Shown here one piece after another: positions 27,358 to 37,358 of a DNA stretch of 64,000 nt. Origin of the DNA: Lawsonibacter faecis. GTDB taxonomy: Bacteria; Bacillota; Clostridia; Oscillospirales; Oscillospiraceae. The stretch is taken from the NCBI RefSeq assembly GCF_014287675.1, contig NZ_JACOPQ010000010.1, forward strand, positions 1-64,000, written 5' to 3'. Below the pieces are notes generated by a model. The model made no database searches. It was not told the DNA's origin and saw only the letters and a program-made list of their open reading frames with translations. Positions within the stretch are counted from its first letter, which is position 1. Each line of letters opens with the position of its first letter. The position numbers and the translations under genes are program-made.

Positions 27358-28734
27358 TCATATGGTGAGGGTTCCGCTCTCGTCCTCGATAAGGAGGAGA
27401 ATGCGCTCCTCGTTGCCGGTCTGAGCGTTCACATAGACGATGCAGTGCTTTCCATCGCCGGTTTCGCATTTAAACTCATGGCACAGAACTTCGTTCTCGC
27501 CTCCGGTGGGGATCAGGGCAAGCTGGTGGGAGAGGAGCCTGAGGGAGGGGTCCAGCACGGCCTGGGCCTGAGCCAGCGCAACCGCAGGCTCCGCCAGGGT
27601 GCGCTGGGTGTGGTTCATCAGGTAGCCCTCGGACTCAAAGCCGACGATGCGTCCGTTGTCCAAGGCCACCGTGACCTTGATAAGGTCGGGATAGCAGACC
27701 ACTTCGCCCTGACAGGCGGCGAAGTTGACGGTCAGCCGGTTGTCCTGATTGATGTGGTAGCTGGGGGAGAGGCCGGCATACCCCCGCACCGTAAGGAATG
27801 CAGCGGCTGTCTCCACGGCCTCCTCCGGGGTGAGGACGGCTTCGCCCACGCTTCGGGAGTTCATCAGAGAGGCCACCATGCCGCCCTGCCGGGTCACCTC
27901 CAGATAGACCTCGCCGCCGTCCACCGCCGCGGAGAAGCCCCAGGTGGGGATCCTGCCCTCGCCGGCGGAGACCAGGGAGAAGATCTCCGGCTTGAGGTCC
28001 AGGAACGCGGCGGCGGCCGCCCTGGCATCATCCTGGGAAATCTCCTCACAGCCCTCCAGCATCCGGGGGGAGCGGCTGGCGATGTGCTCCGAGAAGGGGC
28101 CGTCGTAGATGAGGGTGGGGACCTCGGGAAAGTCGGATTCCACAGTCTGGAAGGCGGAGCCCGCGAGGGCCTGCCCTCCGTCCTCGGTGGCGGAGGAGAG
28201 CCGACGCTCGGCGGACTTTAGATCTTCCAGGGTAATGGTGCCGGAGTGAATATCGGCCTGGAGGTCCTGGAGCATCTGAGACAGGGCGGAGGCGGCGGCG
28301 GACAGGGAGCGGAGGTTGGAGCGCTCCTCCTCGCTGCAAACGCCGTTCACCGCCGTGTTTTTGGAGAGGGCCACGGCGTAATCCCCCACCTTGGCGACAA
28401 AGGAGGCGGTCTCCTCCAGCTCCACGTTGCCGTAGGGCAGCTCGCCGATGGCCATCTGTGCCGACATGGCCCGGCCAAACAGCTCGGTGCACAGGGAGGA
28501 GAGAAGGGAGGGCGAGGTGGCGTAGCTGGCCTTTTGGAGGGCCGTATCCAGCTCGGAGACGGCGGTGGTCAGCTCGGCAAAGGCGTGCTGGTAGTTGTTA
28601 TTCAGATGATTCTCATAGGCCGCGGCACGGCTGTGGCCCTGCACGGCAAAGCCGCCCGTGACGGCGAAAGCGCCTGCCAGAAAACTGGCGGCAAGTATTT
28701 TGGCCTTACGGCTCCGCTTGTGGTTTCGCATCAT
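27358..28734 (-). CDS. ypeB: Spore germination protein YpeB
   Basis: The 458-residue protein has a single N-terminal membrane anchor (ILAASFLAGAFAVTGGFAVQ), a helical N-domain with MAIGELPYGNVELEETASF, and C-terminal PepSY-like repeats. YpeB is a spore protein needed to place and control the cortex-lytic enzyme SleB. In Bacillus it is encoded beside sleB; here the neighbours are an alcohol dehydrogenase and a hydrogenase, and no sleB is seen. Two consecutive ATG codons (28734, 28731) can serve as start. The start and its ribosome binding site lie in one arm of a 15-bp inverted repeat. The gene marks the host as a spore former. Confidence 0.9.
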   Translation of the reverse strand: MMRNHKRSRKAKILAASFLAGAFAVTGGFAVQGHSRAAAYENHLNNNYQHAFAELTTAVSELDTALQKASYATSPSLLSSLCTELFGRAMSAQMAIGELPYGNVELEETASFVAKVGDYAVALSKNTAVNGVCSEEERSNLRSLSAAASALSQMLQDLQADIHSGTITLEDLKSAERRLSSATEDGGQALAGSAFQTVESDFPEVPTLIYDGPFSEHIASRSPRMLEGCEEISQDDARAAAAAFLDLKPEIFSLVSAGEGRIPTWGFSAAVDGGEVYLEVTRQGGMVASLMNSRSVGEAVLTPEEAVETAAAFLTVRGYAGLSPSYHINQDNRLTVNFAACQGEVVCYPDLIKVTVALDNGRIVGFESEGYLMNHTQRTLAEPAVALAQAQAVLDPSLRLLSHQLALIPTGGENEVLCHEFKCETGDGKHCIVYVNAQTGNEERILLLIEDESGTLTI

Positions 28735-28785
28735 AAAACACGCCCCTTTTGTTGCTAGTGTGGCCGGTTTGGGGCGTGTTTTATG
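28732..28785 (-). promoter_or_regulatory. 15-bp inverted repeat masking the ypeB start
   Basis: CATAAAACACGCCCC (28732-28746) is perfectly complementary to GGGGCGTGTTTTATG (28771-28785). In the mRNA the right-hand arm contains the Shine-Dalgarno GGGGCG and the ATG, so folding would hide both. It may also act as the end hairpin of the hydrogenase transcript, although it lacks a T run. Confidence 0.6.
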
Positions 28786-28799
28786 GGATGTAAATTTTG

Positions 28800-30497
28800 T
28801 CAGCGAATCAGCCGTTCAATTTCTGAAAACAGGACGGCACCCACATGGCAGACCGGGCACTCGGCGGGAGGCGCGTCCCCCTCGTGAATGCAGCCGCAGA
28901 CGGTGCACCTCCAGCGCCTGTCCGCCGCGGATGAGGCCTCGGGGGCGGGCGCCTCCGGCGGCATCTCCTCGAACAGATTTGCACCCACATGGCAGACCGG
29001 ACACTCGGCGGGAGGCGCGTCCCCCTCGTGGATGCAGCCGCAGACGGCGCACCTCCAGCGCCTGCCGCCGGCAGGGGCCGCGCCGGGCGCGGGGTACTCC
29101 GTGAGGGGTTTCTCCACCATGCCGGAGGGACCCAGATCGCCGGCCCGGTTTATATAGGCGGTGTGGAGCAGGTCCTCAGCCCGCCGGGAGAGCGGCACGC
29201 CGTAGTACTCCTCATAGACCCGCCTGATGTCCGGATTCTCGTGGGAGAAGCGCAGGGACATGGAGCCGTCCCTGGCGTAGAGGGAGTCGATGCGGGCACT
29301 GCGGACGCCGTCGCTCATGGGAATTTCGGTCTTGGGCTGTCCGCCGCCGCCGATGCAGCCGCCCCGGCAGGTCATGACCTCCACGAAGTCATACCCGGCC
29401 CGGCCCGCCTTCCACTCCTCAATGAGGAGCTTCGCGTTGGCGGTGCCGTGGACCACGGCCAGGGTGAGGGGGACGCCGGCAATCTCCACGCGGGCGGTGC
29501 GGACCCCATCCATTCCCCGGACGGGGGTGAGATTCAGGTAGTCGGCCGGGGGATTCTTCCCGGTGACCAGCCAGTAGGCGGTCCGGGCGGCCGCCTCCAT
29601 CACGCCGCCGGTATTGCCGAAGATGACGCCTGCGCCGGAGGCCGCGCCCATGAGACTGTCGTAACCGCTCTCCGGGAGGGCGGCGAAGTCCACGCCCTCC
29701 TCCTTGAGCCACTTGGCAAGCTCCCGGGTGGTGATTACGTGGTCCATATCCCGCAGGCCCGCGACGCCGGTCTCCCGGGCGGCGCCGGCCATCTCCGGGC
29801 GGCGGATCTCAAATTTCTTGGCGGTGCAGGGCGTGACGGCAACGTTAACGATTTTTGCCGGGTCAATGCCCATCCGGGCGGCGAAATAGGTCTTGACGGT
29901 GGGACCCTGCATCCCGATGGGACTCTTGGCGGAGGAGATGTGGGGAAGAATCTCGGGGTAGAAGGTCTCGGCGAACTTTACCCAGGCGGGGCAGCAGCTG
30001 GTGAATTGGGGCAGGGGTCCGGCCTTTTTTGTAATCCGCTCCACCAGCTCGCTGGCCTCCTCCATAATGGTGAGATCGGCGGAAAAATTGGTGTCCAGCA
30101 CGTAGTCGGCGCCCAGCGCACGGAGGGCGGCCACCATCTGTCCCTCCACAAAGGCCCCGGCGGGGAGGCCGAAGGACTCGCCCAGCCCTACCCGGACCGA
30201 GGGGGAGGTGCTGAAAATGACCACCTTGTCCGGGTCGCGGACGGCGTCGCGGACAGCAGAGTACTCGTATGCCTCGGTAATGGAGTCCACCGGACAGGCG
30301 TTGGCGCACTGGCCGCAGTGGATACAGATGGCGGTATCGCCGGTGCTCAGCAGATCGTACAGCCGCCCGACGGCGATCTCCCGCTCGCAGACTCGGCGGC
30401 AGCCGCCGCACTTGATGCAGAGGGACTCATCCCTCACAATCGCCGGGTTGTCCCCCTCAATGGGAATACGGATATCCGCAAAAGCATGCCTGTTCAT
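28800..30497 (-). CDS. [FeFe] hydrogenase with two C-terminal rubredoxin domains
   Basis: The 565-residue protein has two N-terminal [4Fe-4S] motifs (Cys 27, 30, 33, 37 and 58, 61, 64, 68), then the H-cluster domain with TSCCPAW, TPCTAKKFE and MTCRGGCIGGGGQP, and finally two rubredoxin-type knuckle pairs (WRCAVCG...CPVCHVGA and WRCTVCG...CPVCHVGA). Such enzymes interconvert protons and H2; the rubredoxin domains suggest that a rubredoxin-type centre feeds or drains electrons. The two domains are nearly identical in DNA as well, so the duplication is recent. ATG 30497 fits the AGAGAG site better than the GTG at 30506. It is monocistronic with its own promoter. Confidence 0.92.
   Translation of the reverse strand: MNRHAFADIRIPIEGDNPAIVRDESLCIKCGGCRRVCEREIAVGRLYDLLSTGDTAICIHCGQCANACPVDSITEAYEYSAVRDAVRDPDKVVIFSTSPSVRVGLGESFGLPAGAFVEGQMVAALRALGADYVLDTNFSADLTIMEEASELVERITKKAGPLPQFTSCCPAWVKFAETFYPEILPHISSAKSPIGMQGPTVKTYFAARMGIDPAKIVNVAVTPCTAKKFEIRRPEMAGAARETGVAGLRDMDHVITTRELAKWLKEEGVDFAALPESGYDSLMGAASGAGVIFGNTGGVMEAAARTAYWLVTGKNPPADYLNLTPVRGMDGVRTARVEIAGVPLTLAVVHGTANAKLLIEEWKAGRAGYDFVEVMTCRGGCIGGGGQPKTEIPMSDGVRSARIDSLYARDGSMSLRFSHENPDIRRVYEEYYGVPLSRRAEDLLHTAYINRAGDLGPSGMVEKPLTEYPAPGAAPAGGRRWRCAVCGCIHEGDAPPAECPVCHVGANLFEEMPPEAPAPEASSAADRRWRCTVCGCIHEGDAPPAECPVCHVGAVLFSEIERLIR
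28830..29066 (-). repeat. Direct repeat encoding the duplicated rubredoxin domain
   Basis: About 84 bases beginning GCACCCACATGGCAGACCGG near 28838 recur near 28980 with only a few single-base differences. The linker between them is Pro/Ala/Glu-rich. Confidence 0.85.
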
Positions 30498-30528
30498 TCC
30501 AATCACTCTCTTTCTCTATATATAGTAT

Positions 30529-30569
30529 TGATAATTATTACTATAATAGAGAGAATGGCGGTTAGTCAA
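30529..30569 (-). promoter_or_regulatory. Hydrogenase promoter overlapped by a Fur-like box
   Basis: Minus-strand TTGACT (30569-30564), 18 bases, TATAGT (30545-30540). The sequence TGATAATTATTACTA (30529-30543) matches the Fur 7-1-7 pattern TGATAATNATTATCA at all but two positions and covers the -10. A wider inverted repeat TATAGTA/TACTATA spans 30521-30545. Confidence 0.45.
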
Positions 30570-30580
30570 CCACAACTATC

Positions 30581-30615
30581 AAAATATCCCTGCGGATGTT
30601 CCGCAGGGATATTTT
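30581..30615. terminator. Terminator of the metal-export operon
   Basis: A 16-base arm (30581-30596) pairs with 30600-30615 and has A/T runs on both sides; it lies 33 bases after the P-type ATPase stop on the minus strand. Confidence 0.92.
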
Positions 30616-30647
30616 TTGGAATATTTCATCGTGCAGAGAGCGGCGCA

Positions 30648-32501
<1,854 letters not shown>

Positions 32502-32516
32502 GGTTTATCCACTCCG

Positions 32517-33134
32517 TTATGGCTTTTGGAGCACGGCAAGCCCCGCGGGCAGCCGCCCCTTGACCAGAATGTAGTCCGCCCTTCCCAGGCCGCAGCCATC
32601 GATCATCTCCCGATAGCTGCGCCGGGTAAAGCGGTGTTTGGGCCGGAAGCCGGCCAGCTGATAGGCGGGAATCAGAATATTGGTGAAGCCCCAGCCGCCC
32701 TCGCCCTGGAGAAAGGTGGGGAGCAGCAGCAGGCCGCCCGGCCTCGTCACCCGCCAGAGCTCCCGGACCGCATCCTCCGGAGCGGGGAGGAGGTGGAGGA
32801 CGTTGGCCGCGACGGTTACGTCGTACCAATCGTCCGGGTCGGGGAGGGACAGGAGGTCGCGCCGCTCAAAGGAGATGTTGGCGAGCCCCAGCCGCGCAGC
32901 CTTGGTTTTGGCCCGCTCAAGCATCGGCAGGGACATATCCGTACACAGGACGTGCCCGGCCCTGGACGCGGCGGCGATGGAGATCGCCCCGGTGCCCGCC
33001 GCGCACTCCAGCACGCCGGCCCCGGCGGGGATGCGCTTGACCACAGCGCGGAGAATGCCCTCCACCGCCGTGCGGTTGGTCCTCTCCGCCAGATCATAAA
33101 ACCCGGCCCAGCGGTCCCAAAAGCTCCTTGGCAT
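32517..33134 (-). CDS. Class I SAM-dependent methyltransferase
   Basis: The 205-residue protein has motif I VLECAAGTGAISIAAA and post-I TDMSLPMLERAK, then NVLHLLPAPEDAVRELWRVTRPGGLLLLPTF, typical of UbiE/Erg-like methyltransferases. Substrate is unknown. It lies three bases after the metal-domain gene and 15 before the ATPase gene, so it belongs to the metal-responsive operon. A metal(loid) methyltransferase is possible, but the paired cysteines of ArsM enzymes are not seen. Confidence 0.82.
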   Translation of the reverse strand: MPRSFWDRWAGFYDLAERTNRTAVEGILRAVVKRIPAGAGVLECAAGTGAISIAAASRAGHVLCTDMSLPMLERAKTKAARLGLANISFERRDLLSLPDPDDWYDVTVAANVLHLLPAPEDAVRELWRVTRPGGLLLLPTFLQGEGGWGFTNILIPAYQLAGFRPKHRFTRRSYREMIDGCGLGRADYILVKGRLPAGLAVLQKP

Positions 33135-33137
33135 AGC

Positions 33138-33356
33138 TCAGAGCTGGATGGTGCAGTCTGGCTCCACCTTCCTGCAGACGGCGACGACCTGGGCCATAAT
33201 CTCGTCAAAACGGGCGTCATCGGCGTCGATGCTGAGCTTCTGGGTCATAAAGCTGACGGAGGCGTCGTTCACGCCGTCGATCTTCTTGATGGCGTCCTCC
33301 ATCTTGGCGGCGCAGTTGGCACAGTCCAGATCCATCAGCTTAAAACGCTTTTTCAT
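33138..33356 (-). CDS. Stand-alone heavy-metal-associated (HMA) domain
   Basis: A 72-residue ferredoxin-like metal-binding domain with LMDLDCANCAAKMEDAI; the CxxC (CANC) binds soft metals. ATG 33356 has GGAGG eight bases upstream. It likely replaces the missing N-terminal domain of the ATPase in the same operon, acting as a small chaperone or regulatory domain. Confidence 0.88.
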   Translation of the reverse strand: MKKRFKLMDLDCANCAAKMEDAIKKIDGVNDASVSFMTQKLSIDADDARFDEIMAQVVAVCRKVEPDCTIQL

Positions 33357-33428
33357 GGTAATACCCTCCAATAATCGTGTTATGATGACAGCACGGGATG
33401 AATCCCCGGCTGCGCCCCGGGGAGGGGG

Positions 33429-33791
33429 CTACTCGGCAACGTGCTCCATGCCTTGATCGATGATGGTGCGCACATGGGCGTCGGCCAGGGAATAAAAGAC
33501 CGTCTTGCCCTCCCGGCGGTATTTGACCAGCTTGCTCTGCTTGAGGGCCCGGAGCTGGTGGGATATGGCCGACTGGGTCATGTTGAGGAGCTGGGCGATG
33601 TCACATACGCACATCTCGGACTCAAACAGGACGTACAGAATTTTGATGCGGGTGGAGTCGCCAAAAATTTTAAAGAGCTCGGCCAGATCGTAGAGAATCT
33701 CATCGTCAGGCATGGCGGCGTTGACCTTGTCGACGATCTCCTCGTGGGCGTGAATGAATTCACAGCGCTCGACTCCGTTTTTATCCTCCAT
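33429..33791 (-). CDS. ArsR/SmtB-family metal-sensing repressor (CadC-like)
   Basis: The 120-residue winged-helix protein has SEMCVCDIAQLLNMTQSAISHQLRAL. The CVC pair (Cys 61 and 63) in the helix before the recognition helix, together with Cys 10, is the metal-thiolate pattern of CadC-type sensors of Cd/Pb/Zn. Metal binding releases it from the operator. It is the first gene of the operon (repressor, HMA domain, methyltransferase, ATPase) and sits just behind a palindromic operator, consistent with autoregulation. Confidence 0.92.
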   Translation of the reverse strand: MEDKNGVERCEFIHAHEEIVDKVNAAMPDDEILYDLAELFKIFGDSTRIKILYVLFESEMCVCDIAQLLNMTQSAISHQLRALKQSKLVKYRREGKTVFYSLADAHVRTIIDQGMEHVAE

Positions 33792-33811
33792 GGAAATCCT
33801 CCTTCCTAATT

Positions 33812-33835
33812 ACATATGAGCTATTGTTCATATGT
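33812..33835 (-). promoter_or_regulatory. ArsR/SmtB-type operator
   Basis: ACATATGA-N8-TCATATGT inverted repeat. On the minus strand it reads ATATGAACAATAGCTCATAT, matching known CadC/SmtB-family operator half-sites. It begins three bases after the -10 box and covers the start point. Confidence 0.85.
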
Positions 33836-33837
33836 TT

Positions 33838-33865
33838 ATTATACACGGCGCCGGGCTGTTGTCAA
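33838..33865 (-). promoter_or_regulatory. Consensus promoter for the metal-export operon
   Basis: TTGACA (33865-33860), 16-base spacer, TATAAT (33843-33838): both hexamers match consensus exactly. Confidence 0.9.
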
Positions 33866-34047
33866 TAGGAATTTTTGAAAAAGCCGGAGCGGCTTGATTC
33901 CAGGGTTAGGCCTTACAGATTTCAAGGAAAAACTGCGCCGTCCAGGCGGAAAAAAGCCCGCCGATTGGACGTGTTGGCATTTTTCAAGCAAGGTCTAAGC
34001 CGGGCGGGAGAATCCGGCGTTTCACAGGGATTCCGGACGGTTTGACG

Positions 34048-34109
34048 GAGAGACAAAAAAGCGGAGGTATTCGGGAACGGTCCCGAATACCTCCGCTTTT
34101 TTGTCTCTA
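34048..34109. terminator. Bidirectional terminator with a very long perfect stem
   Basis: Bases 34049-34076 pair without mismatch with 34081-34108 around loop ACGG, with A6 and T6 tracts. The stop codon of the GLUG protein gene (34107-34109) lies in its foot. Confidence 0.92.
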
Positions 34110-37100
34110 CACCGGCCGTTCGCCCCGGGACTTGGAAGAATTGTCCGCGGGGACTTCAGGCGGGCGCCTGCGCGGGTTCTGGTGGCTGCGCATAATGATA
34201 AACGCCGCCAGGAGCAGGAGCGCGCCCACAGCAGCCATGATGATGGGCAGCCAGTTCATCTGCCGCTCCAGGATCAGCAGCGTGCCGGAGGAGGGGGCGC
34301 GGAAGACCAGGTAGCTGCCGTCCGCGGTGGAGGCGGGGAAGGCCAGCGCGCCGTCCTGCAGGATTCCCGCCCTGCACCTGCCGTCGCCGCAGCGGACGCG
34401 CAGGGTGACCTCCTCCACGGCGTCCCCGCCGGAAATCTCATAGCTGTATGCCGCCCGCAGGCTGTACCCCGCGGGAATGAGATAGGCGTCGGGCGTCCAG
34501 TCCTCCAGGAGAAGTGCGGCGTCGGGGGAGAAGCTGCCCTCCGCCAGCAGGCGGGGCTGGGCCTCTCCGGTGGAGATGGCGGAGACGAGGGGCGTATAGA
34601 CTGCGTGAACGGTGATGCTGCGGGTGATATCGTCCGCGTCAAACACCTCCCAGGCGGCGGAACAGCCCTCCCGCCCGGGGAGCGGCGGGAACTGGTCGGG
34701 GGAGAGCCTGCCGCCGTAGTCCACGGTAATCGTCTTCAAGGTCTGCCCATCGGCCTGGAAAGTCACTTCAAAGGTGTAAAACTGCGCGGGCAGGCCTTCC
34801 AGCGCGGTGAAGTCGGCGTAGCTCAGCGGCATCGCCCGGCCCGCGTAGTTCACGCCGTCCACCCCTGCCAGCTCCTCCGCCAGAAAGAAGTTGCCTGAGA
34901 GGGTGCCGTCCGATCCGCCCGCGATGGCTCCCAGCCTTTCGCCGTCGCTGTCGATGCGCACCATGGCGCGGCAGTCCTGGATGTCCCGGCCGGACCCGGC
35001 CACGCCGCCTACGCTGTCGTTGCCGGTGAGGTCGCAGAGCACATAGCACCGGCGGATGGGGGAGCGGGCCTGCCCGGCCACGCCGCCGCAGTAGCTGCCG
35101 CCGGCGGCCTCCACGCTGCCGTAATTCTGGCAGTCCAGCACGGCGCCCAGGTCGCCCCGGCCGACGATGCCGCCCACGCAGTCGTTCTTGGCGGCCACAG
35201 CGCCGAGATTCACGCAGGCGCGGGTGGTGGCCTTGATAACGGCGGTGGTGTCCACCAGAATTTTGTCGGCGTCGATGTCCAGATCATTTTCCGGGTCGGG
35301 GTCCAGCTCCAGGGAGACGATGCCCACCACGCCGCCCACGTTGCCGTCGCCGCTCACGGCGCCCTCGTTCCGGCAGGAGAAAACCCTGCCCCTGGCGCCG
35401 TCATCCTCCACACTGTCGGACACGTCGTCCACTTTTTTCTCCGGCGTCTCCTTGAGGCCCGCGGCCGCCAGACGCACCGCGTCCAGCTGGCGGATGATGG
35501 CGTTGGTGGTGTTGGTAATGTCGGCGTTGGCGGAAGAGGCGTTGGCGGTCATCTGGTCCACCCGGGCGTTGATGAGGTCCAGCTGGCCGTAGATGCTGTC
35601 GAAGGCAGCCCGGCCCTCTGTGTCAGTCTGTTCGCCCCAGGCCTTCAGCGTGTCCTCAATGCTGTTGACCGCGCCGTTCACGGTTTTGAGGTGCCCGGCG
35701 GCCTGGCCGGAGAAGTCCCCGGCGTGGCCGTTCAGGGCGGAGCCCGCCCCGTCCAGCCGGTCGGCGGCCTCGACCATGGCGTTGCGGGTATCGGACGCCA
35801 CCTTGGAGAGGATTTCGCCGGAGTCCTCCACCGCATCCCGGATGAAGCCGAGCTGGGCCGTCAGATCCTTGACTGCGCCGCTGATGTTTTTCACCGGGGT
35901 GGAGAGGTCGAAACCGTTCAGATAAGCGGTCGCGTCCTGGACGGCGGCGAGCTTCTGGGAGAAGTCCAGCGCTTCGTTGGTAAGCGCGCCGCTGACGGCC
36001 TGAAGGAACTGATCCAGCTTCTTCAGTGCGGCGGAGAGATCCTCCATCGCCTTCTGGATGGTCTCCTCGTCGGTGTGGATCATGTCGATGTAGAAGGAGA
36101 CAAGGTCATAAGCGCGCTCCAGCTCGCTGCCTGTTTCGGTGAGGCCCTTGTCCAGCGCTTTCCGCAGATCAGTGAGGGCTGCGCCCAGCGCGTCCACATC
36201 GGAATTGGCAGCGGTAGTGAAGGCGTCCGCGCTGTCAATCAGCGCGGAGAGGGACGCGTTGATCTCCTGCGCGTCGTCGTAGACCTGGTCGAGGGCGGCT
36301 TTGGCGTTGTCCGCAGCATCGGCGGAGCTGGACTGGGCGGTATCGCCGATGGAGCCGAGGGCGTCGTTGATGGCGGACACATCGTTTACCGTATTGGCTC
36401 CGGCGGCGGAGAGCTCCGCCGTCAGGTCGGACAGGAGGGAGGTGAGGCTGCCCAGAGCCTCGGAGAGGGCTTTGGTGGGGTCCTCACCGTAGATGAGGTT
36501 GGAGTCCGGCTCAAACTGGCCCACAATCCCGCCGATATCTTTCCGGCCCTGGATAGAGCCGTAGTTCACGCAGTGCTCCACAACGCCGTTCTGCAGCCCG
36601 GCTACGCCGCCCGTGTTGTAGCCCGTGTGCTGGTAGCCCACGCCGCCGTAGTTGGTGCTGCCGGTGATCGCTCCGGTGTTCCGGCCTGCGATACCGCCGG
36701 TATCCATGGCGTTCTCGTTTTCGCCGATGTTCACGCTGCCCCGGTTGACACAGGAGGAGATGCTGCCGTCGTTGCGGCCGGCCGCGCCGCCGGTCCGGCG
36801 GTTCCCGGTGAGGTCGGCCGCGCTGGTACAGGAGTGGATGGACCCGGTCTCGGCGTTTACGCCGGCGATGCCGCCCACGTCCTCGTCGCCGGCCACTGCG
36901 CCGGAGACGGCGCAGTCCCGGATGGTTCCCCGGTTCTGCCCGGCGATAATGCCCAGTCCGGACTTGGTTCCGCTGGGGGCAACCCGGCCCTCGACGGTCA
37001 GATCATGGACCACCGCCCCGGCCTGGAGGTAGCGGATGAAGCCGTAGTCGGAGCCTTTTCCTGTGTAGGAGAAACCCCTTACAGTATGACCGCCGCCGTC

Positions 37101-37358
37101 GAATTCTCCGCAGAAGACAGGGATGGGGGCGAAGTCTGAGCCCGCCAGGTCGATATCGGCGGCGAGCACAACCGTGAGGCCCTGGGAGTAGGTGTCCAGC
37201 GTGCAGTCCCTGGAGAGCTGGACCAGCTCCCGGGCGGTGGAGATGGAGAGTGTGGTCTCCGGGGCCGGCGTTCCGCCCGCGGCCGGGGCGGGTGGGAGAA
37301 GCCCGCAGAGGAGCAGCAGCGCCAGAAGGGCGGCGGAGACGCGGCTAAGTCTCTTCAT
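34107..37358 (-). CDS. Secreted GLUG-repeat protein with coiled-coil core and C-terminal anchor
   Basis: The 1083-residue protein has a signal peptide (ALLALLLLCGLLPPAPAAG), N-terminal GLUG-type repeats (GGIAGVN, GGAAGRN, GGIAGRN, GGVAGLQ) to about residue 290, a long helical heptad-rich region (about 300-650) with many Asp/Ala/Leu repeats, further GLUG repeats (GGVVGIV, GGIVGRG, GGVAGQA), and a C-terminal membrane helix (IIMAAVGALLLLAAFIIM) with a basic tail. The helical part resembles the extracellular stalk of YhgE/Pip and clostridial MMPL proteins. AAGGAGG precedes ATG 37358, which overlaps the end of the MMPL gene, so the two are co-translated. I infer an extracellular partner of the MMPL transporter. 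Confidence 0.8.
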   Translation of the reverse strand: MKRLSRVSAALLALLLLCGLLPPAPAAGGTPAPETTLSISTARELVQLSRDCTLDTYSQGLTVVLAADIDLAGSDFAPIPVFCGEFDGGGHTVRGFSYTGKGSDYGFIRYLQAGAVVHDLTVEGRVAPSGTKSGLGIIAGQNRGTIRDCAVSGAVAGDEDVGGIAGVNAETGSIHSCTSAADLTGNRRTGGAAGRNDGSISSCVNRGSVNIGENENAMDTGGIAGRNTGAITGSTNYGGVGYQHTGYNTGGVAGLQNGVVEHCVNYGSIQGRKDIGGIVGQFEPDSNLIYGEDPTKALSEALGSLTSLLSDLTAELSAAGANTVNDVSAINDALGSIGDTAQSSSADAADNAKAALDQVYDDAQEINASLSALIDSADAFTTAANSDVDALGAALTDLRKALDKGLTETGSELERAYDLVSFYIDMIHTDEETIQKAMEDLSAALKKLDQFLQAVSGALTNEALDFSQKLAAVQDATAYLNGFDLSTPVKNISGAVKDLTAQLGFIRDAVEDSGEILSKVASDTRNAMVEAADRLDGAGSALNGHAGDFSGQAAGHLKTVNGAVNSIEDTLKAWGEQTDTEGRAAFDSIYGQLDLINARVDQMTANASSANADITNTTNAIIRQLDAVRLAAAGLKETPEKKVDDVSDSVEDDGARGRVFSCRNEGAVSGDGNVGGVVGIVSLELDPDPENDLDIDADKILVDTTAVIKATTRACVNLGAVAAKNDCVGGIVGRGDLGAVLDCQNYGSVEAAGGSYCGGVAGQARSPIRRCYVLCDLTGNDSVGGVAGSGRDIQDCRAMVRIDSDGERLGAIAGGSDGTLSGNFFLAEELAGVDGVNYAGRAMPLSYADFTALEGLPAQFYTFEVTFQADGQTLKTITVDYGGRLSPDQFPPLPGREGCSAAWEVFDADDITRSITVHAVYTPLVSAISTGEAQPRLLAEGSFSPDAALLLEDWTPDAYLIPAGYSLRAAYSYEISGGDAVEEVTLRVRCGDGRCRAGILQDGALAFPASTADGSYLVFRAPSSGTLLILERQMNWLPIIMAAVGALLLLAAFIIMRSHQNPRRRPPEVPADNSSKSRGERPV

